From positions 1 to 52,991 of the forward strand of contig NZ_JAGEKR010000011.1 in assembly GCF_017565405.1 (NCBI RefSeq): DNA of 52,991 nt, in the 5' to 3' direction. This DNA is from Allobranchiibius sp. CTAmp26 (lineage in GTDB: Bacteria; Actinomycetota; Actinomycetes; Actinomycetales; Dermatophilaceae). Positions 34,466 through 45,567 of the stretch are shown here, in pieces (the stretch's first letter is position 1; each line of letters starts with the position of its first letter). Position numbers and translations under genes: made by a program. Below the pieces are notes generated by a model. It was not told where the DNA came from and ran no database searches. It saw only the letters and a list, made by a program, of their open reading frames with translations.

Positions 34466-36963
34466 CGACACTCACCTCGCCCGCTGCCGGTGGCAACGCC
34501 GTCGACAAGGGTGGGAACGCCAGCCCGACGCCGACGGCGCCCGACGCGATCACCCTGACGGTCGACGGGGTCTCCGTCAGCGTGCCCAAGGGCACCCTGG
34601 TGATCCGAGCGGCGGAGCAGGTCGGCATCCAGGTGCCGCGCTTCTGCGACCACCCGCTGCTGGACCCGGTTGGCGCCTGCCGCCAGTGCCTGGTCGACGT
34701 GTCCACCAAGGGACCGGACGGGTCGATGCGCCCGATGCCGAAGCCGCAGGCCTCCTGCACGCTCGAGGCGACCGAGGGCATGGCCGTGCAGACGCAGCAC
34801 ACCTCGCAGGTCGCCGACAAGGCACAGCAGGGCGTGATGGAGCTGCTGCTCATCAACCACCCGCTGGACTGCCCGGTCTGCGACAAGGGCGGGGAGTGCC
34901 CGCTGCAGAACCAGGCGATCAGCAACGGCCGCCCGCGCAGCCGCTTCGACGACGTCAAGCGCACCTACCCCAAGCCCATCAACATCTCCTCCCAGGTGCT
35001 GCTCGACCGGGAGCGCTGCGTGCTGTGCGCCCGGTGCACCCGGTTCTCCGACCAGATCGCCGGTGACCCGTTCATCGCCCTGATCGAGCGCGGTGCGCTG
35101 CAGCAGGTCGGCATCTACGAGGAGCAGCCGTTCGAGTCCTACTTCTCCGGCAACACCGTCCAGATCTGCCCGGTCGGCGCGCTCACGGGTGCGGCGTACC
35201 GCTTCCGGTCCCGCCCGTTCGACCTGGTCTCGACGCCGAGCGTCTGCGAGCACTGCGCCAGCGGATGCGCGACCCGCACCGACACCCGTCGCGGCCACGT
35301 GCTGCGCCGGATGGCGCTGCTCGACCCGGCCGTCAACGAGGAGTGGAACTGCGACAAGGGTCGCTGGGCGTTCACGTACGCCGACGCCGCCGACCGTCTG
35401 ACGTCGCCCCTCGTGCGCGGAGCCGACGGTCAGCTGCAGGTCGCAGGATGGCCCGAGGCCCTCGAAGCAGCTGCCGCCGGACTGTCCGCGGCGCGTGAGC
35501 GCGGCGGGGTCGGTGTCCTCACCGGCGGCCGCGTCAGCGCCGAAGACGCCTACGCCTACAGCAAGTTCGCGCGTCTGGTGCTCGGCACCAACGACATCGA
35601 CTTCCGTGCCCGGCCGCACTCGGCCGAGGAGGCCGCGTTCCTCGCTCACGGTGTCGCGACCACGGGCCCCGGTGCTCCGGGCGCGGTGACGTACGAGGAC
35701 CTGGAGCACGCCTCGTCCGTCCTCCTCCTCGGGCTGGAGCCCGAGGAGGAGTCGCCGATGATCTTCCTGCGGCTGCGCAAGGCCTCCCGCAAGGGTCTGG
35801 CCGCCGTGCTGTCCGTGGCGCCGTTCGCGACCCGCGGCCTGGCCAAGATGGGCGGCGTCCTGATCCAGGCCGCTCCCGGCACCGAGGCCGAGGTCGTCGA
35901 GGCGCTGGGCGCCACGACGGGTGAGCTCGCAGCGCACGGCGAGCAGCTGACAGGTGAGTCGATCATCCTGGTCGGTGAACGACTGGGGACCGTTCCGGGT
36001 GCCCTGTCCGCCGCGCTGCGCCTGGCCGACCGCAAGGGTGCCCGCATCGCGTGGGTGCCCCGACGGGCCGGTGAGCGCGGTGCGCTCGAGGCAGGTGCCC
36101 TGGCCAACCTGCTGCCCGGTGGCCGTCCGGTCGACGACGAGGCGGCCCGGTCCCAGGTCGGCACCGTCTGGGGCGCCGACCTGCCCGACGCGGCCGGCCG
36201 CGACACGGCCGCGATGCTCGCCGCGGCGGCATCCGGTGAATTGGCCGGTCTGGTGATCGGCGGCGTCGACACCGCCGACCTGCCCGACCCGGCACTCGCG
36301 ACCGAAGCGGTCCGGCGGGCCTTCACGGTGAGCCTGGAGATCCGTGGCAGCGCGGTCACCCAGGACGCCGACGTGGTCTTCCCGGTCGCGCCGCAGCAGG
36401 AGAAGACCGGCATGTACGTCGACTGGGAAGGTCGCGTGCGGCCCTTCCAGCGGGCGATCGAGAGCCTGGCCATGAGCGACTACCGGGTGCTCGACCTGCT
36501 CGCCGGTGAGCTGGGGGAGTTCCTCGGCACCCGCACCACCGAGCAGATCCGCGAGGAGATGCAGGAGCTCGGTCCCTGGACCGGCGCCCGCCCCACCGCC
36601 CCGCGCGTCCGGGCCGCCGGTGTGCCGCGTCCGCTTGTCGGGCAGGCCGTCCTTGCGACCTGGTCGCACCTGCTGGACCGCGGCCGGATGCAGGACGGCG
36701 AGCCGTTCCTGGCCGGAACCGCACCCGTCTCGACGGCCCGCCTGTCGGCGGCCACCGCCGCCGCGGTCGGCGTACGGGAGGGTGAGGAACTCACGGTCAG
36801 CACTCGTGCGGGTGCGATCACCGCGCCCGTCGTCGTCACCGACATGCCCGATCACGTCGTCTGGCTGCCCACCAACTCGGCCGGCAGCGCCGTGCGTGCC
36901 ACCCTGCACGCCGACGCAGGCGACCTGGTCTCCCTCGGACGCCGCACGGAGGTGCAGGTATGA
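34462..36963 (+). CDS. nuoG: NADH-quinone oxidoreductase subunit G
   Basis: This is the largest peripheral subunit, 833 residues. An N-terminal [2Fe-2S] domain ([18 protein letters not shown]), a His-Cys-coordinated cluster region ([19 protein letters not shown]), a 4Fe-4S pair ([11 protein letters not shown]) and a molybdopterin-like domain ([13 protein letters not shown]) appear in order. The C-terminal part aligns with molybdopterin oxidoreductases that no longer bind the cofactor. ATGA overlap with nuoF. Confidence 0.96.
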   Translation: MTTLTSPAAGGNAVDKGGNASPTPTAPDAITLTVDGVSVSVPKGTLVIRAAEQVGIQVPRFCDHPLLDPVGACRQCLVDVSTKGPDGSMRPMPKPQASCTLEATEGMAVQTQHTSQVADKAQQGVMELLLINHPLDCPVCDKGGECPLQNQAISNGRPRSRFDDVKRTYPKPINISSQVLLDRERCVLCARCTRFSDQIAGDPFIALIERGALQQVGIYEEQPFESYFSGNTVQICPVGALTGAAYRFRSRPFDLVSTPSVCEHCASGCATRTDTRRGHVLRRMALLDPAVNEEWNCDKGRWAFTYADAADRLTSPLVRGADGQLQVAGWPEALEAAAAGLSAARERGGVGVLTGGRVSAEDAYAYSKFARLVLGTNDIDFRARPHSAEEAAFLAHGVATTGPGAPGAVTYEDLEHASSVLLLGLEPEEESPMIFLRLRKASRKGLAAVLSVAPFATRGLAKMGGVLIQAAPGTEAEVVEALGATTGELAAHGEQLTGESIILVGERLGTVPGALSAALRLADRKGARIAWVPRRAGERGALEAGALANLLPGGRPVDDEAARSQVGTVWGADLPDAAGRDTAAMLAAAASGELAGLVIGGVDTADLPDPALATEAVRRAFTVSLEIRGSAVTQDADVVFPVAPQQEKTGMYVDWEGRVRPFQRAIESLAMSDYRVLDLLAGELGEFLGTRTTEQIREEMQELGPWTGARPTAPRVRAAGVPRPLVGQAVLATWSHLLDRGRMQDGEPFLAGTAPVSTARLSAATAAAVGVREGEELTVSTRAGAITAPVVVTDMPDHVVWLPTNSAGSAVRATLHADAGDLVSLGRRTEVQV

Positions 36964-38369
36964 CGCAGCTGAGTCACTTGGCAGCATTGGGCGCCGCCAC
37001 CGGCACCCCGGCCGCTGACTTCAGCGACACCCCCTGGTGGCTGTCGTTGATCAAGGCGGTGCTGCTCTTCGTCTTCCTGCTCGTGCAGACCCTGCTGGTG
37101 ATCTGGTTCGAGCGGCGCGTCATCGGCCGGATGCAGCAGCGTCCCGGCCCCAACCGGGTCGGCCCGTTCGGGCTGCTGCAGACGCTGGCCGACGGGGTGA
37201 AGCTGGCCCTCAAGGAGGACCTGACCCCCAAGAACGCCGACAAGCTGATGTTCCTCATCGCGCCGATCATCGCCGGCGCCATGGCGTTCGTCTCGTTCGC
37301 GATCATCCCCGTCTCCGGCAACGTGTGGATGTTCGGCCACTACACGCCGCTGCAGCTGACCGACACCCCGGTGGCCGTGCTCCTCGTGCTCGCGGTCGCG
37401 GGCGTCGGCGTGTACGGCATCGTGCTCGCCGGCTGGTCCAGCGGCTCGACCTACCCCCTGCTCGGTGGCCTGCGCTCCAGCGCCCAGGTCATCTCGTACG
37501 AGATCGCGATGGGCCTGGCCCTCGTCGCGGTCTTCCTCTACGCGGGGTCGATGTCGACCAGCCAGATCGTCCTGGCACAGGGGCACGGCGTCTGGTACAT
37601 CATTCCGGCGTTCTTCTCCTTCATCATCTACGTGGTGACGATGGTCGGCGAGACCAACCGGCTGCCGTTCGACCTCGCCGAGGGCGAGGGCGAGCTCACC
37701 GGTGGGTTCCACACCGAGTACTCCTCGCTGAAGTTCGCGATGTTCTTCCTCGGCGAGTACGTCAACATGTTCACCGTCTCCGCGCTCGCCACCACCCTCT
37801 TCCTGGGCGGCTGGCAGGCCCCTCCGGGGATCGCGGCGATCGACGGCGGCCTGTTCAACCACGGCTGGTGGGGCGTCCTGTGGTTCGTCGTCAAGCTGTG
37901 GATCTTCATGTTCTTCTTCGTCTGGCTGCGCGGCTCGCTGCCGCGGGTGCGCTACGACCAGTTCATGAAGCTGGGCTGGAAGCTGATGATCCCGAGCACC
38001 CTGGTGTGGGTGGTCGTCATCGCCTTCATCCGCGCCTCGAACGCCGGGTTCCTCGGTGAGACGCAGATCAGCCTGCTGGGTCGCGACATCCACCGGGCGA
38101 CCCTCATCGTGATCGCGGCGACGGCCGTCCTCGTCCTCGCGGCGGCATGGGTGTGGGACGCCGGTGCCGCACGCCGGCAGGCGGTCGAGGACCGCAACCA
38201 GGTGCCCGACGAGATCGACCCGTTCGCGGGTGGACACCCGGTGCCACCGCTCCCCGGGCAGCGCCTGGTGGAGCCGGTGCCTGTCCTGACCGCCGCGTCC
38301 GGCCCCCGGGCGACGACGCGCGAGTCCCGCCGAGAAGACGACGTACGCCAGAAGGAACCCCGTGGCTGA
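36960..38369 (+). CDS. nuoH: NADH-quinone oxidoreductase subunit H
   Basis: This is the membrane subunit that closes the quinone cavity, 469 residues, with about eight helices. Motifs are [48 protein letters not shown] in pieces and [19 protein letters not shown] hydrophilic tail of about 70 residues follows the last helix. It overlaps nuoI by 8 bp. Confidence 0.96.
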   Translation: MTQLSHLAALGAATGTPAADFSDTPWWLSLIKAVLLFVFLLVQTLLVIWFERRVIGRMQQRPGPNRVGPFGLLQTLADGVKLALKEDLTPKNADKLMFLIAPIIAGAMAFVSFAIIPVSGNVWMFGHYTPLQLTDTPVAVLLVLAVAGVGVYGIVLAGWSSGSTYPLLGGLRSSAQVISYEIAMGLALVAVFLYAGSMSTSQIVLAQGHGVWYIIPAFFSFIIYVVTMVGETNRLPFDLAEGEGELTGGFHTEYSSLKFAMFFLGEYVNMFTVSALATTLFLGGWQAPPGIAAIDGGLFNHGWWGVLWFVVKLWIFMFFFVWLRGSLPRVRYDQFMKLGWKLMIPSTLVWVVVIAFIRASNAGFLGETQISLLGRDIHRATLIVIAATAVLVLAAAWVWDAGAARRQAVEDRNQVPDEIDPFAGGHPVPPLPGQRLVEPVPVLTAASGPRATTRESRREDDVRQKEPRG

Positions 38370-39210
38370 CAAGAAGACCCACGGCGCGCACGCCAGCGTG
38401 CCGCCCGCCAAGCCCGAGCGTCCCGGCATCTTCGCCGGGGTGGCCGGTTTCGGTGTCACCTTCTCGACGATGTTCCGCAAGGTGGCGACCGAGGAGTACC
38501 CCGAGGAGAAGCGGCCCACCCAGCCGCGGTTCCACGGCCGTCACCAGCTCAACCGGCATCCCGACGGGCTGGAGAAGTGCGTCGGCTGCGAGCTGTGCGC
38601 CTGGGCCTGCCCCGCGGACGCGATCCTCGTCGAGGGTGCGAACAACCTGGACGCCACGGGGGAGCGGTTCTCGCCCGGTGAGCGCTACGGCCGCGTCTAC
38701 CAGATCAACTACCTGCGCTGCATCTTCTGCGGCCTGTGCATCGAGGCGTGCCCGACCCGGGCGCTCACGATGACCAACGAGTACGAGCTGGCCGACAACA
38801 ACCGCGCCGACCTCATCTTCACCAAGGACCAGCTGCTGGCCCCGATCCAGCAGGGCATGCTGCCCGCGCCGCACCCGATGGCCGACGGCATGGAGGAGCG
38901 CGACTACTACCAGGGCAAGGTCAACGGTGCGACCCCCGCGCAGCGCGAGTGGGTCGAGCAGAACGCCGACCACCACGCCGCGGCCCGGCAGGACGAGTTC
39001 GATCCGGCCATGCGCGACGAGGGCACCCCGTCGGAGTCCGCGTCGGTCACCGGCGAGCCGAACGTCGCGGTCGAGGACCGCGGACCGGACCAGACCAAGG
39101 GGCCCGGTGGGGGACCGCACCACCCGGTGGCCCAGGGCGGCCCCGACAAGGGACCGGACGGCGACGGTCCGATGGACCGCGCCCTGCTCGACTCGGAGAC
39201 CAAGAAATGA
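38362..39210 (+). CDS. nuoI: NADH-quinone oxidoreductase subunit I
   Basis: This is a ferredoxin-like subunit of 282 residues with two [4Fe-4S] clusters (N6a, N6b): [16 protein letters not shown] and [16 protein letters not shown]. The tail beyond residue 200 is charged and low-complexity and about 80 residues longer than in proteobacteria. GTG start at 38362. Confidence 0.96.
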   Translation: MADKKTHGAHASVPPAKPERPGIFAGVAGFGVTFSTMFRKVATEEYPEEKRPTQPRFHGRHQLNRHPDGLEKCVGCELCAWACPADAILVEGANNLDATGERFSPGERYGRVYQINYLRCIFCGLCIEACPTRALTMTNEYELADNNRADLIFTKDQLLAPIQQGMLPAPHPMADGMEERDYYQGKVNGATPAQREWVEQNADHHAAARQDEFDPAMRDEGTPSESASVTGEPNVAVEDRGPDQTKGPGGGPHHPVAQGGPDKGPDGDGPMDRALLDSETKK

Positions 39211-40004
39211 TGCACCTGGGCGGGGCCGAGTCCACGCTGTTCTTCTTCGGCGCACCGCTGTCCGTGGTCGGCGCCCTTGCGTTGCTCTTCGCCCGCAAGG
39301 CCGTGCACGCGGCGATGGGCATGGCGCTGTGCATGATCATGCTGGGCGTCTTCTACATCGCCGAGCAGGCCGAGTTCCTGGGGATCATCCAGATCTTCGT
39401 CTACTCCGGCGCGGTGATGATGCTGTTCCTCTTCGTCGTCATGCTGGTCGGCGTCGACTCCTCCGACTCCCTCGTGGAGACCATCCGCGGTCAGAAGGTC
39501 GCGGGGCTGCTGCTCTCGCTGGCGCTGATCGCGCTGCTGGTCTCCGGGGTGAGCAAGGCGACGTTCGCCACCGGCAAGGGCCTGGACGCCGCGAACGCCG
39601 CACAGGGCGGCAACGTCGGCGGCATCGCCCAGCTGATCTTCGGCCGCTACGTGTGGGCCTTCGAGGTCACCTCCGCACTGCTCATCACCGCGGCGATCGG
39701 CGCCATGATCCTGGCACACCGCGAGCGGCTCACGCCCAAGGCGAGCCAGGCCGACTGGTCGCGCCGGCGGATCCGTGAGGGCGTCAACGTGGCCGGTCTA
39801 CCCGCGCCCGGTGTCTACGCGCGGCACAACGCCGTGGACACCCCGGCGCTGCTGCCCGACGGCACCCCCAGCGACCTGTCGATCAACCGGGTGCTCAAGG
39901 CCCGCGGTCAGGTCTACGGCGCGGACACCCAGGTCGCGGTCAGCAAGGAGATCGAGACAGAGGCCGGCGATATGTCCGACGCCAACCGAGGGGAGCAGCG
40001 ATGA
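39207..40004 (+). CDS. nuoJ: NADH-quinone oxidoreductase subunit J
   Basis: This is a proton-path membrane subunit of 265 residues with five helices, including the conserved [22 protein letters not shown] hydrophilic C-terminal tail of about 85 residues follows the last helix. It overlaps nuoI and nuoK by 4 bp each. Confidence 0.95.
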   Translation: MMHLGGAESTLFFFGAPLSVVGALALLFARKAVHAAMGMALCMIMLGVFYIAEQAEFLGIIQIFVYSGAVMMLFLFVVMLVGVDSSDSLVETIRGQKVAGLLLSLALIALLVSGVSKATFATGKGLDAANAAQGGNVGGIAQLIFGRYVWAFEVTSALLITAAIGAMILAHRERLTPKASQADWSRRRIREGVNVAGLPAPGVYARHNAVDTPALLPDGTPSDLSINRVLKARGQVYGADTQVAVSKEIETEAGDMSDANRGEQR

Positions 40005-40300
40005 GCGTCGAGGTCTACCTCTACCTGTCGGTGGTGCTCTTCAGCATCGGCTCCGCCACGGTGCTGCTGCGGCGTAACGCCATCATCGTCTTCATGGGCG
40101 TGGAGCTGATGCTCAACGCCGCCAACCTGATGTTCGTGACCTTCGCGCGGATTTACGGCTCGCTGGAAGGTCAGGTCATCGCGTTGTTCGTGATGGTCGT
40201 GGCCGCCGCCGAGGTCGTCGTCGGTCTGGCGATCATCATGTCCATCTTCCGTGCTCGCCGGTCGGCCTCGGTCGACGACGCGAACCTGTTGAAGTTGTAA
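40001..40300 (+). CDS. nuoK: NADH-quinone oxidoreductase subunit K
   Basis: This is a small membrane subunit of 99 residues with three helices. The conserved buried glutamates are in [12 protein letters not shown] and [11 protein letters not shown]. The start ATG overlaps the nuoJ stop by 4 bp. Confidence 0.96.
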   Translation: MSVEVYLYLSVVLFSIGSATVLLRRNAIIVFMGVELMLNAANLMFVTFARIYGSLEGQVIALFVMVVAAAEVVVGLAIIMSIFRARRSASVDDANLLKL

Positions 40301-40312
40301 GGGAGCCTGCTC

Positions 40313-42259
40313 TTGCTGTCCTTGGTGGGGAGTCTTCCCTCGTCCGATCCCGGTGCGGTCACAACCGCCGCCACCGGCATCAACCAGTACGCGTGGCTGA
40401 TCATCGCGCTGCCGTTGCTCGGTGCCGCTCTGCTGATGGTGGGCGGGAAGGCGCTGGACAAGGTCGGCCCGCTGCTCGCCGTGTGCCTGTCCGGCGCCTC
40501 GTTCGTGCTCGGCCTGATCATGCTGCTGCACACCCGCGGCATGTCGACGCAAGACCGCGGCATCAAGAGCCACGTGCACCTCTTCGACTGGATCGACACG
40601 AGCTCGCTGCACGTGGCGGCCGGGCTGCGGGTCGACCAGCTGTCGCTGACCTTCGTCATGCTGATCACCTTCGTCGGCACGCTGATACACGTGTACTCGC
40701 TGGGCTACATGGAGCACGACCCGGACCGCCGCCGGTTCTTCGCCTACCTCAACCTCTTCGTCGCCGCGATGCTGACGCTGGTGCTGGCGGACTCCTTCGT
40801 GGGTCTGTTCGTCGGCTGGGAGGGCGTCGGCCTCGCGTCGTACCTGCTCATCGGCTTCTGGAACTGGAACCCGGCGTACGCGACGGCGGCCAACAAGGCG
40901 TTCGTCGTCAACCGCGTCGGTGACGTCGGCATGCTGCTGGCCCTCTTCACCATGTACCTGACGTTCGGCCGGCTCGACTTCGACGGCGTCTTCGCCGCGG
41001 CGCCGCACGCGAGCCAGACGTCGCTGACCTGGATGGGTCTCTTCCTGCTGATCGGGGCGTGCGGCAAGTCCGCGCAGTTCCCGCTGCAGTCCTGGCTGGG
41101 CGACGCGATGGCCGGTCCCACGCCGGTCTCCGCGCTGATCCACGCCGCGACCATGGTCACCGCCGGCGTCTACCTGATCGTGCGCAGCCACGTCATCTTC
41201 GACGCGGCACCGAACGCGCGCCTCGCGGTCTGCATCGTCGGGGCGATCACTTTGATGTTCGGTGCGATCGTCGGCTGCGCCAAGGACGACATGAAGAAGG
41301 CGCTGGCCGCCTCCACCATGAGCCAGATCGGCTACATGATCCTGGCCGCCGGGCTCGGCCCGGTCGGCTACGTCTTCGCGATCTTCCACCTGGTGACCCA
41401 CGGCTTCTTCAAGGCCGGCATGTTCCTCGGCGCCGGCTCGGTGATGCACGGGATGAACGACCAGGTCGACATGCGACGCTTCGGCGGCCTGTCCGGGGTC
41501 ATGAAGATCACCTGGGTGACCTTCGGGCTCGGCTTCCTCGCCATCATCGGCTTCCCGCTGCTGTCCGGCTTCTGGTCCAAGGACAAGATCATCGAGGCGG
41601 CGTTCGTCGGAGAGGGCTGGCGTCCCTGGGTGTTCGGCCTCACGGCCCTGATCGCCGCCGGCATCACCGCGTTCTACATGTCGCGACTGTTCTTCATGGT
41701 CTTCCACGGCAAGCGCCGCTGGACCGACGACGTGCACCCGCACGAGTCGCCGTTGACCATGACCGTCCCGATGATGATCCTGGCCGTCGGATCGGCGTTC
41801 CTCGGTCTCATCCTCGGCCCGACGGGCATCATCCAGCACTGGCTGGAGCCGGTGACCGGGCACACCGAAGGAGCCTCCAAGATTCCCTCCGCGCTGCTGA
41901 TGATCATCACCTTCCTGCTGGTCGCGGGGGGTGTGGCGCTGGCCTGGTTGCGCTACTGGCGTGACGAGGTGCCGGTCACCCCGCCGGTCGGGTCGATCGC
42001 GACCCAGGCCGCGCGCCGCGACCTCGGGCAGGACGACCTCAACGAGGCGGTGTTCCAGCGTCCGGGTCTGTACCTGACGCGTGCGCTGGTCTTCGCCGAC
42101 AACCGCGGCGTCGACGGCGCCTCCGGTGGTCTGGCGGCCGCGATCGGCGGTACGTCGGCCCGGGTCAAGCGGGCGCAGAACGGTTTCGTGCGGACGTACG
42201 CGCTCACCATGCTGGTGGGCGTCGTCGCGATCCTCGGTGTGGTCTGGGTGGTGCAGTGA
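40313..42259 (+). CDS. nuoL: NADH-quinone oxidoreductase subunit L
   Basis: This is the antiporter-like subunit at the tip of the membrane arm, 648 residues, with many helices and the long lateral helix near the C-terminus. Motifs are [48 protein letters not shown] in pieces and [20 protein letters not shown]. The start is TTG at 40313, with GGGAG about 8 bases upstream. Confidence 0.94.
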   Translation: MLSLVGSLPSSDPGAVTTAATGINQYAWLIIALPLLGAALLMVGGKALDKVGPLLAVCLSGASFVLGLIMLLHTRGMSTQDRGIKSHVHLFDWIDTSSLHVAAGLRVDQLSLTFVMLITFVGTLIHVYSLGYMEHDPDRRRFFAYLNLFVAAMLTLVLADSFVGLFVGWEGVGLASYLLIGFWNWNPAYATAANKAFVVNRVGDVGMLLALFTMYLTFGRLDFDGVFAAAPHASQTSLTWMGLFLLIGACGKSAQFPLQSWLGDAMAGPTPVSALIHAATMVTAGVYLIVRSHVIFDAAPNARLAVCIVGAITLMFGAIVGCAKDDMKKALAASTMSQIGYMILAAGLGPVGYVFAIFHLVTHGFFKAGMFLGAGSVMHGMNDQVDMRRFGGLSGVMKITWVTFGLGFLAIIGFPLLSGFWSKDKIIEAAFVGEGWRPWVFGLTALIAAGITAFYMSRLFFMVFHGKRRWTDDVHPHESPLTMTVPMMILAVGSAFLGLILGPTGIIQHWLEPVTGHTEGASKIPSALLMIITFLLVAGGVALAWLRYWRDEVPVTPPVGSIATQAARRDLGQDDLNEAVFQRPGLYLTRALVFADNRGVDGASGGLAAAIGGTSARVKRAQNGFVRTYALTMLVGVVAILGVVWVVQ

Positions 42260-44013
42260 TGACTTCGAGCTTTCCCTGGCTGACGGTGCTCGGCCTGATC
42301 CCCCTGGTGACCGCGGTCGTCGTCTTCGCGCTGCCCACCGGCGTCGCGGGTCGCGCGGCCCGGCCGGTCGCCCTGGTCGGCTCCGTGGCCACGCTGGTCG
42401 TCGGCATCGCGATGTGGACCCAGTACAAGGGCGGAACCACCAAGCAGCAGTTCCAGTTCGTCGAGACGCACGAGTGGATCCGCCAGTTCGGCGTCTCCTA
42501 CCAGGTCGGCATCGACGGTCTCGCGCTCGCGCTGATCCTGATGAGCCTCGTGCTCGTGCCCGTCTCGTTGCTCGCGGCGTGGCGCGACGTGCCCGCCGAC
42601 GGCACCCGCCGGATGCAGAACTACTTCGCGCTGATGCTGGTGCTGGAGACGTTCATGGTCGGGGTCTTCTCCGCCACCGACGTCTTCCTCTTCTACGTCT
42701 TCTTCGAGGCGATGCTGATCCCGGTCTACTTCCTGATCGGGTCCTACGGCGGCGCCCGCCGGCAGTACGCGGCAGTGAAGTTCCTGCTCTTCAGCCTGCT
42801 CGGCGGCTTCGTGATGCTGATCGCCGTCATCGCGCTCTACAACTACGGTCCGGGCGGGCACCAGGGCTTCCTGCTGTCCAACCTCACCGGGCTGCACCTC
42901 GGCACCTGGCCGGGTCGCTGGCTCTTCCTCGGCTTCTTCTTCGCGTTCGCGGTGAAGGCGCCGATGTGGCCGGTGCACACCTGGCTGCCCGACGCCGCGT
43001 CCGAGGGGCGCCCGGCCACCGCCGTACTCCTCGTGGGTGTGCTCGACAAGGTCGGCACCTTCGGGATGATCCGGTTCTGCCTGCAGATGTTCCCCGAGGC
43101 CAGCAAGTGGGCCACGCCGGTGATCATCGTGCTCGCACTGATCTCGATCATCTACGGCGCGCTCGTCGCGATCGGGCAGACCGACATGATGCGCCTGATC
43201 GCCTACACCTCGGTGAGCCACTTCGGCTTCATCGTGCTCGGGATCTTCGCCATGACGACGACCTCGCAGGCCGGGTCCGACCTCTACATGGTCAACCACG
43301 GCTTCACGACCGCGGCGCTCTTCCTCTTCGGCGGCTTCCTGGTCGCCCGGGGTCGCAGCCGCGACATCCGCGACTACGGCGGCTGGCAGCGGGTCACCCC
43401 GATGCTCGCCGGCGTCTTCCTGATCGCCGGGCTGTCCGCACTCTCCCTGCCCGGGATGAACTCGTTCATCTCCGAGTTCCTGGTGATGGTCGGCACCTTC
43501 CAGCGCTACAAGGTCGCCGGTGGCGTCGCCGCCCTCGGTGTCATCCTCGCCGCGCTCTACGTGCTGCTGCTCTACAAGAACGTCTTCACCGGGCCGGCGC
43601 CGCTGGCGGACGAGTCCGGTGACGGCGGTCATGGAGAACACGGTGGAGGCGACGGTCGCGCGGGCGAGCTCGTACCCGCCGGTGGCGGCAGCGTCGCCAC
43701 GCAGGCCGGTGACGACGACGGCTCGCACGCCTCGGTGCACGGTGACTCCGGCACGCGCTCCGAGCAGGGTGCGAACGAGGACCACGCGTCCGCCGGGCAC
43801 ACCGCGCCGTGCGGACGGGTGCTCGCCGTACCCGACCTCGACCTGCGCGAGCGGGTCGTCGCGGGTGTCCTCGTGGCGATCATCGTCGCGCTGGGCTTCT
43901 ACCCCAAGCCGGTACTCGATGTGCTGCGTCCCGCCACGAACGTCACGATGAATCTGGTCCACATGCACGACCCGGCGCCCAGCGTCCCGACTAGTCAGGT
44001 GAACTCGAAGTGA
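42259..44013 (+). CDS. nuoM: NADH-quinone oxidoreductase subunit M, with hydrophilic insertion
   Basis: This is an antiporter-like proton-pumping subunit of 584 residues. Motifs are FFEAMLIPVYFLIG, VKAPMWPVHTWLPDAASEGRP and SVSHFGFIVLGIF. Between the penultimate helix (LLLYKNVFTGP) and the last conserved segment (LDLRERVVAGVLVAIIVALGFYPKP) is a Gly/Asp/His-rich, low-complexity insert of about 72 residues (about 450-523) that other NuoM proteins I know lack. The start ATG overlaps the nuoL stop by one base (TGATG). Confidence 0.94.
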   Translation: MTSSFPWLTVLGLIPLVTAVVVFALPTGVAGRAARPVALVGSVATLVVGIAMWTQYKGGTTKQQFQFVETHEWIRQFGVSYQVGIDGLALALILMSLVLVPVSLLAAWRDVPADGTRRMQNYFALMLVLETFMVGVFSATDVFLFYVFFEAMLIPVYFLIGSYGGARRQYAAVKFLLFSLLGGFVMLIAVIALYNYGPGGHQGFLLSNLTGLHLGTWPGRWLFLGFFFAFAVKAPMWPVHTWLPDAASEGRPATAVLLVGVLDKVGTFGMIRFCLQMFPEASKWATPVIIVLALISIIYGALVAIGQTDMMRLIAYTSVSHFGFIVLGIFAMTTTSQAGSDLYMVNHGFTTAALFLFGGFLVARGRSRDIRDYGGWQRVTPMLAGVFLIAGLSALSLPGMNSFISEFLVMVGTFQRYKVAGGVAALGVILAALYVLLLYKNVFTGPAPLADESGDGGHGEHGGGDGRAGELVPAGGGSVATQAGDDDGSHASVHGDSGTRSEQGANEDHASAGHTAPCGRVLAVPDLDLRERVVAGVLVAIIVALGFYPKPVLDVLRPATNVTMNLVHMHDPAPSVPTSQVNSK

Positions 44014-45557
44014 TCGCCGCCGCCACCGGCTTCTCCCAGACCAAGATCGAGTACGCCGCCGTCGTACCGATGCTGGTGATCTTCGGCGTCGCGATGCTCG
44101 GTGTCGTGATCGAGGCGTTCGTGCCGCGCAGGTTGCGGTACGTCGTCCAGGTGGCCGTCACGCTGCTCGGGCTGCTCGCCGCGTTCCTCACGCTGATCTT
44201 CAGCGCCCGCGACCACAAGGCGGTCACCGCCGGTGGATCGGTCGTCATCGACGGACCGGCCCTGATGTTCCAGGGGACCGTGCTGGTGCTGTCCTTCCTC
44301 GCGGTGCTGGTGATGGCCGAGCGGTTCGACACCCCCTCGATCGACGCCTTCACCCAGTCCGGTGCGTCGGTGCCCGGGTCGCCGATGGAGACCAACGCGG
44401 TGCGCCTCGGCGCGACCTCCACGGAGGTCTTCCCGCTGGTGCTCTTCGCGGTCGGCGGCATGATGCTCTTCCCCGCGGCGGGTGACCTGCTCACGGTCTT
44501 CATCGCGCTCGAGGTGCTGTCGCTGCCGCTCTACATCCTCACCGGCCTGGCCCGGCGTCGCCGCCTGCTGTCGCAGGAGGCGTCGATGAAGTACTTCCTC
44601 CTCGGCGCGTTCTCCTCGGCGTTCTTCCTCTTCGGCGCCGCCCTCGTCTTCGGGTACGCCGGGTCGCTGAACTTCGGCACGATCGCGGCGGCCGTCTCGG
44701 CGGGCAGCGGTCGGGACGGGATCCTGATCCCCGGCATCTTCCTGGTCGCCGTCGGCCTGCTCTTCAAGATCGGCGCCGTGCCCTTCCACTCCTGGACGCC
44801 GGACGCGTACCAGGGTGCGCCGACCCCGGTGGCCGGATTCATGGCCGCCTGCACCAAGGTCGCGGCGTTCGGTGCGTTCCTGCGCGTCTTCTACGTCGCC
44901 TTCCCCGGGATGAAGTGGAACTGGCAGCCGATCGTCGTGGTCGTCGCGATCCTCACGATGGTCGTCGGCGCCGTGCTCTCGGTGACCCAGACGGACATCA
45001 AGCGGCTGCTCGCGTACAGCTCGATCACCCAGGCGGGTTTCATCCTGGTCGGCGTCGTCGCGCTCGACCGGCAGGCCGTGTCCGGCACGATCGTCTACGT
45101 CATCACCTACGGGTTCGCCACGATCGCCGCCTTCGCGCTGGTCGCGATGGTGCGCTCGGGCGGTAACGAGGCGACCCACCTGTCGCAGTGGGCCGGCCTG
45201 GGCAAGACCAGTCCGGTCGTCGCGGCGCTGATGGCCCTGATGATGATCGCCTTCGCCGGGATCCCGCTGACCTCCCTCTTCACCGCGAAGTACGCGATCT
45301 TCTCCGCGGCCGTCGGTCACGGCGGCACCTGGCTGGCGCTGATCGGCGTGATCTTCAGCGCCGTGGCGGCGTTCGTCTACGTGCGGGTCATCGTGCTCAT
45401 GTACTTCTCCGAGCCCACCGGCGACACCGTCGTGCTCACCCCGTCGGCGCTGACCGGCATCGCCGTGACCGTGGCGGCCGTGCTCACCGTGGCCCTCGGC
45501 GTCTTCCCGACGCCGCTGCTGGACATGGCGCACAACTACTCGCAGTTCATGCGATGA
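44010..45557 (+). CDS. nuoN: NADH-quinone oxidoreductase subunit N
   Basis: This is the third antiporter-like subunit, 515 residues, with about fourteen helices. Motifs are FIALEVLSLPLYILTGL, EASMKYFLLGAFSSAFFLFG and GAVPFHSWTPDAYQGAPTPVAGFMA. GTG start with a 4-bp overlap of the nuoM stop. It completes the A-to-N set in canonical order. Confidence 0.96.
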   Translation: MIAAATGFSQTKIEYAAVVPMLVIFGVAMLGVVIEAFVPRRLRYVVQVAVTLLGLLAAFLTLIFSARDHKAVTAGGSVVIDGPALMFQGTVLVLSFLAVLVMAERFDTPSIDAFTQSGASVPGSPMETNAVRLGATSTEVFPLVLFAVGGMMLFPAAGDLLTVFIALEVLSLPLYILTGLARRRRLLSQEASMKYFLLGAFSSAFFLFGAALVFGYAGSLNFGTIAAAVSAGSGRDGILIPGIFLVAVGLLFKIGAVPFHSWTPDAYQGAPTPVAGFMAACTKVAAFGAFLRVFYVAFPGMKWNWQPIVVVVAILTMVVGAVLSVTQTDIKRLLAYSSITQAGFILVGVVALDRQAVSGTIVYVITYGFATIAAFALVAMVRSGGNEATHLSQWAGLGKTSPVVAALMALMMIAFAGIPLTSLFTAKYAIFSAAVGHGGTWLALIGVIFSAVAAFVYVRVIVLMYFSEPTGDTVVLTPSALTGIAVTVAAVLTVALGVFPTPLLDMAHNYSQFMR

Positions 45558-45567
45558 GGTCGCTCGC

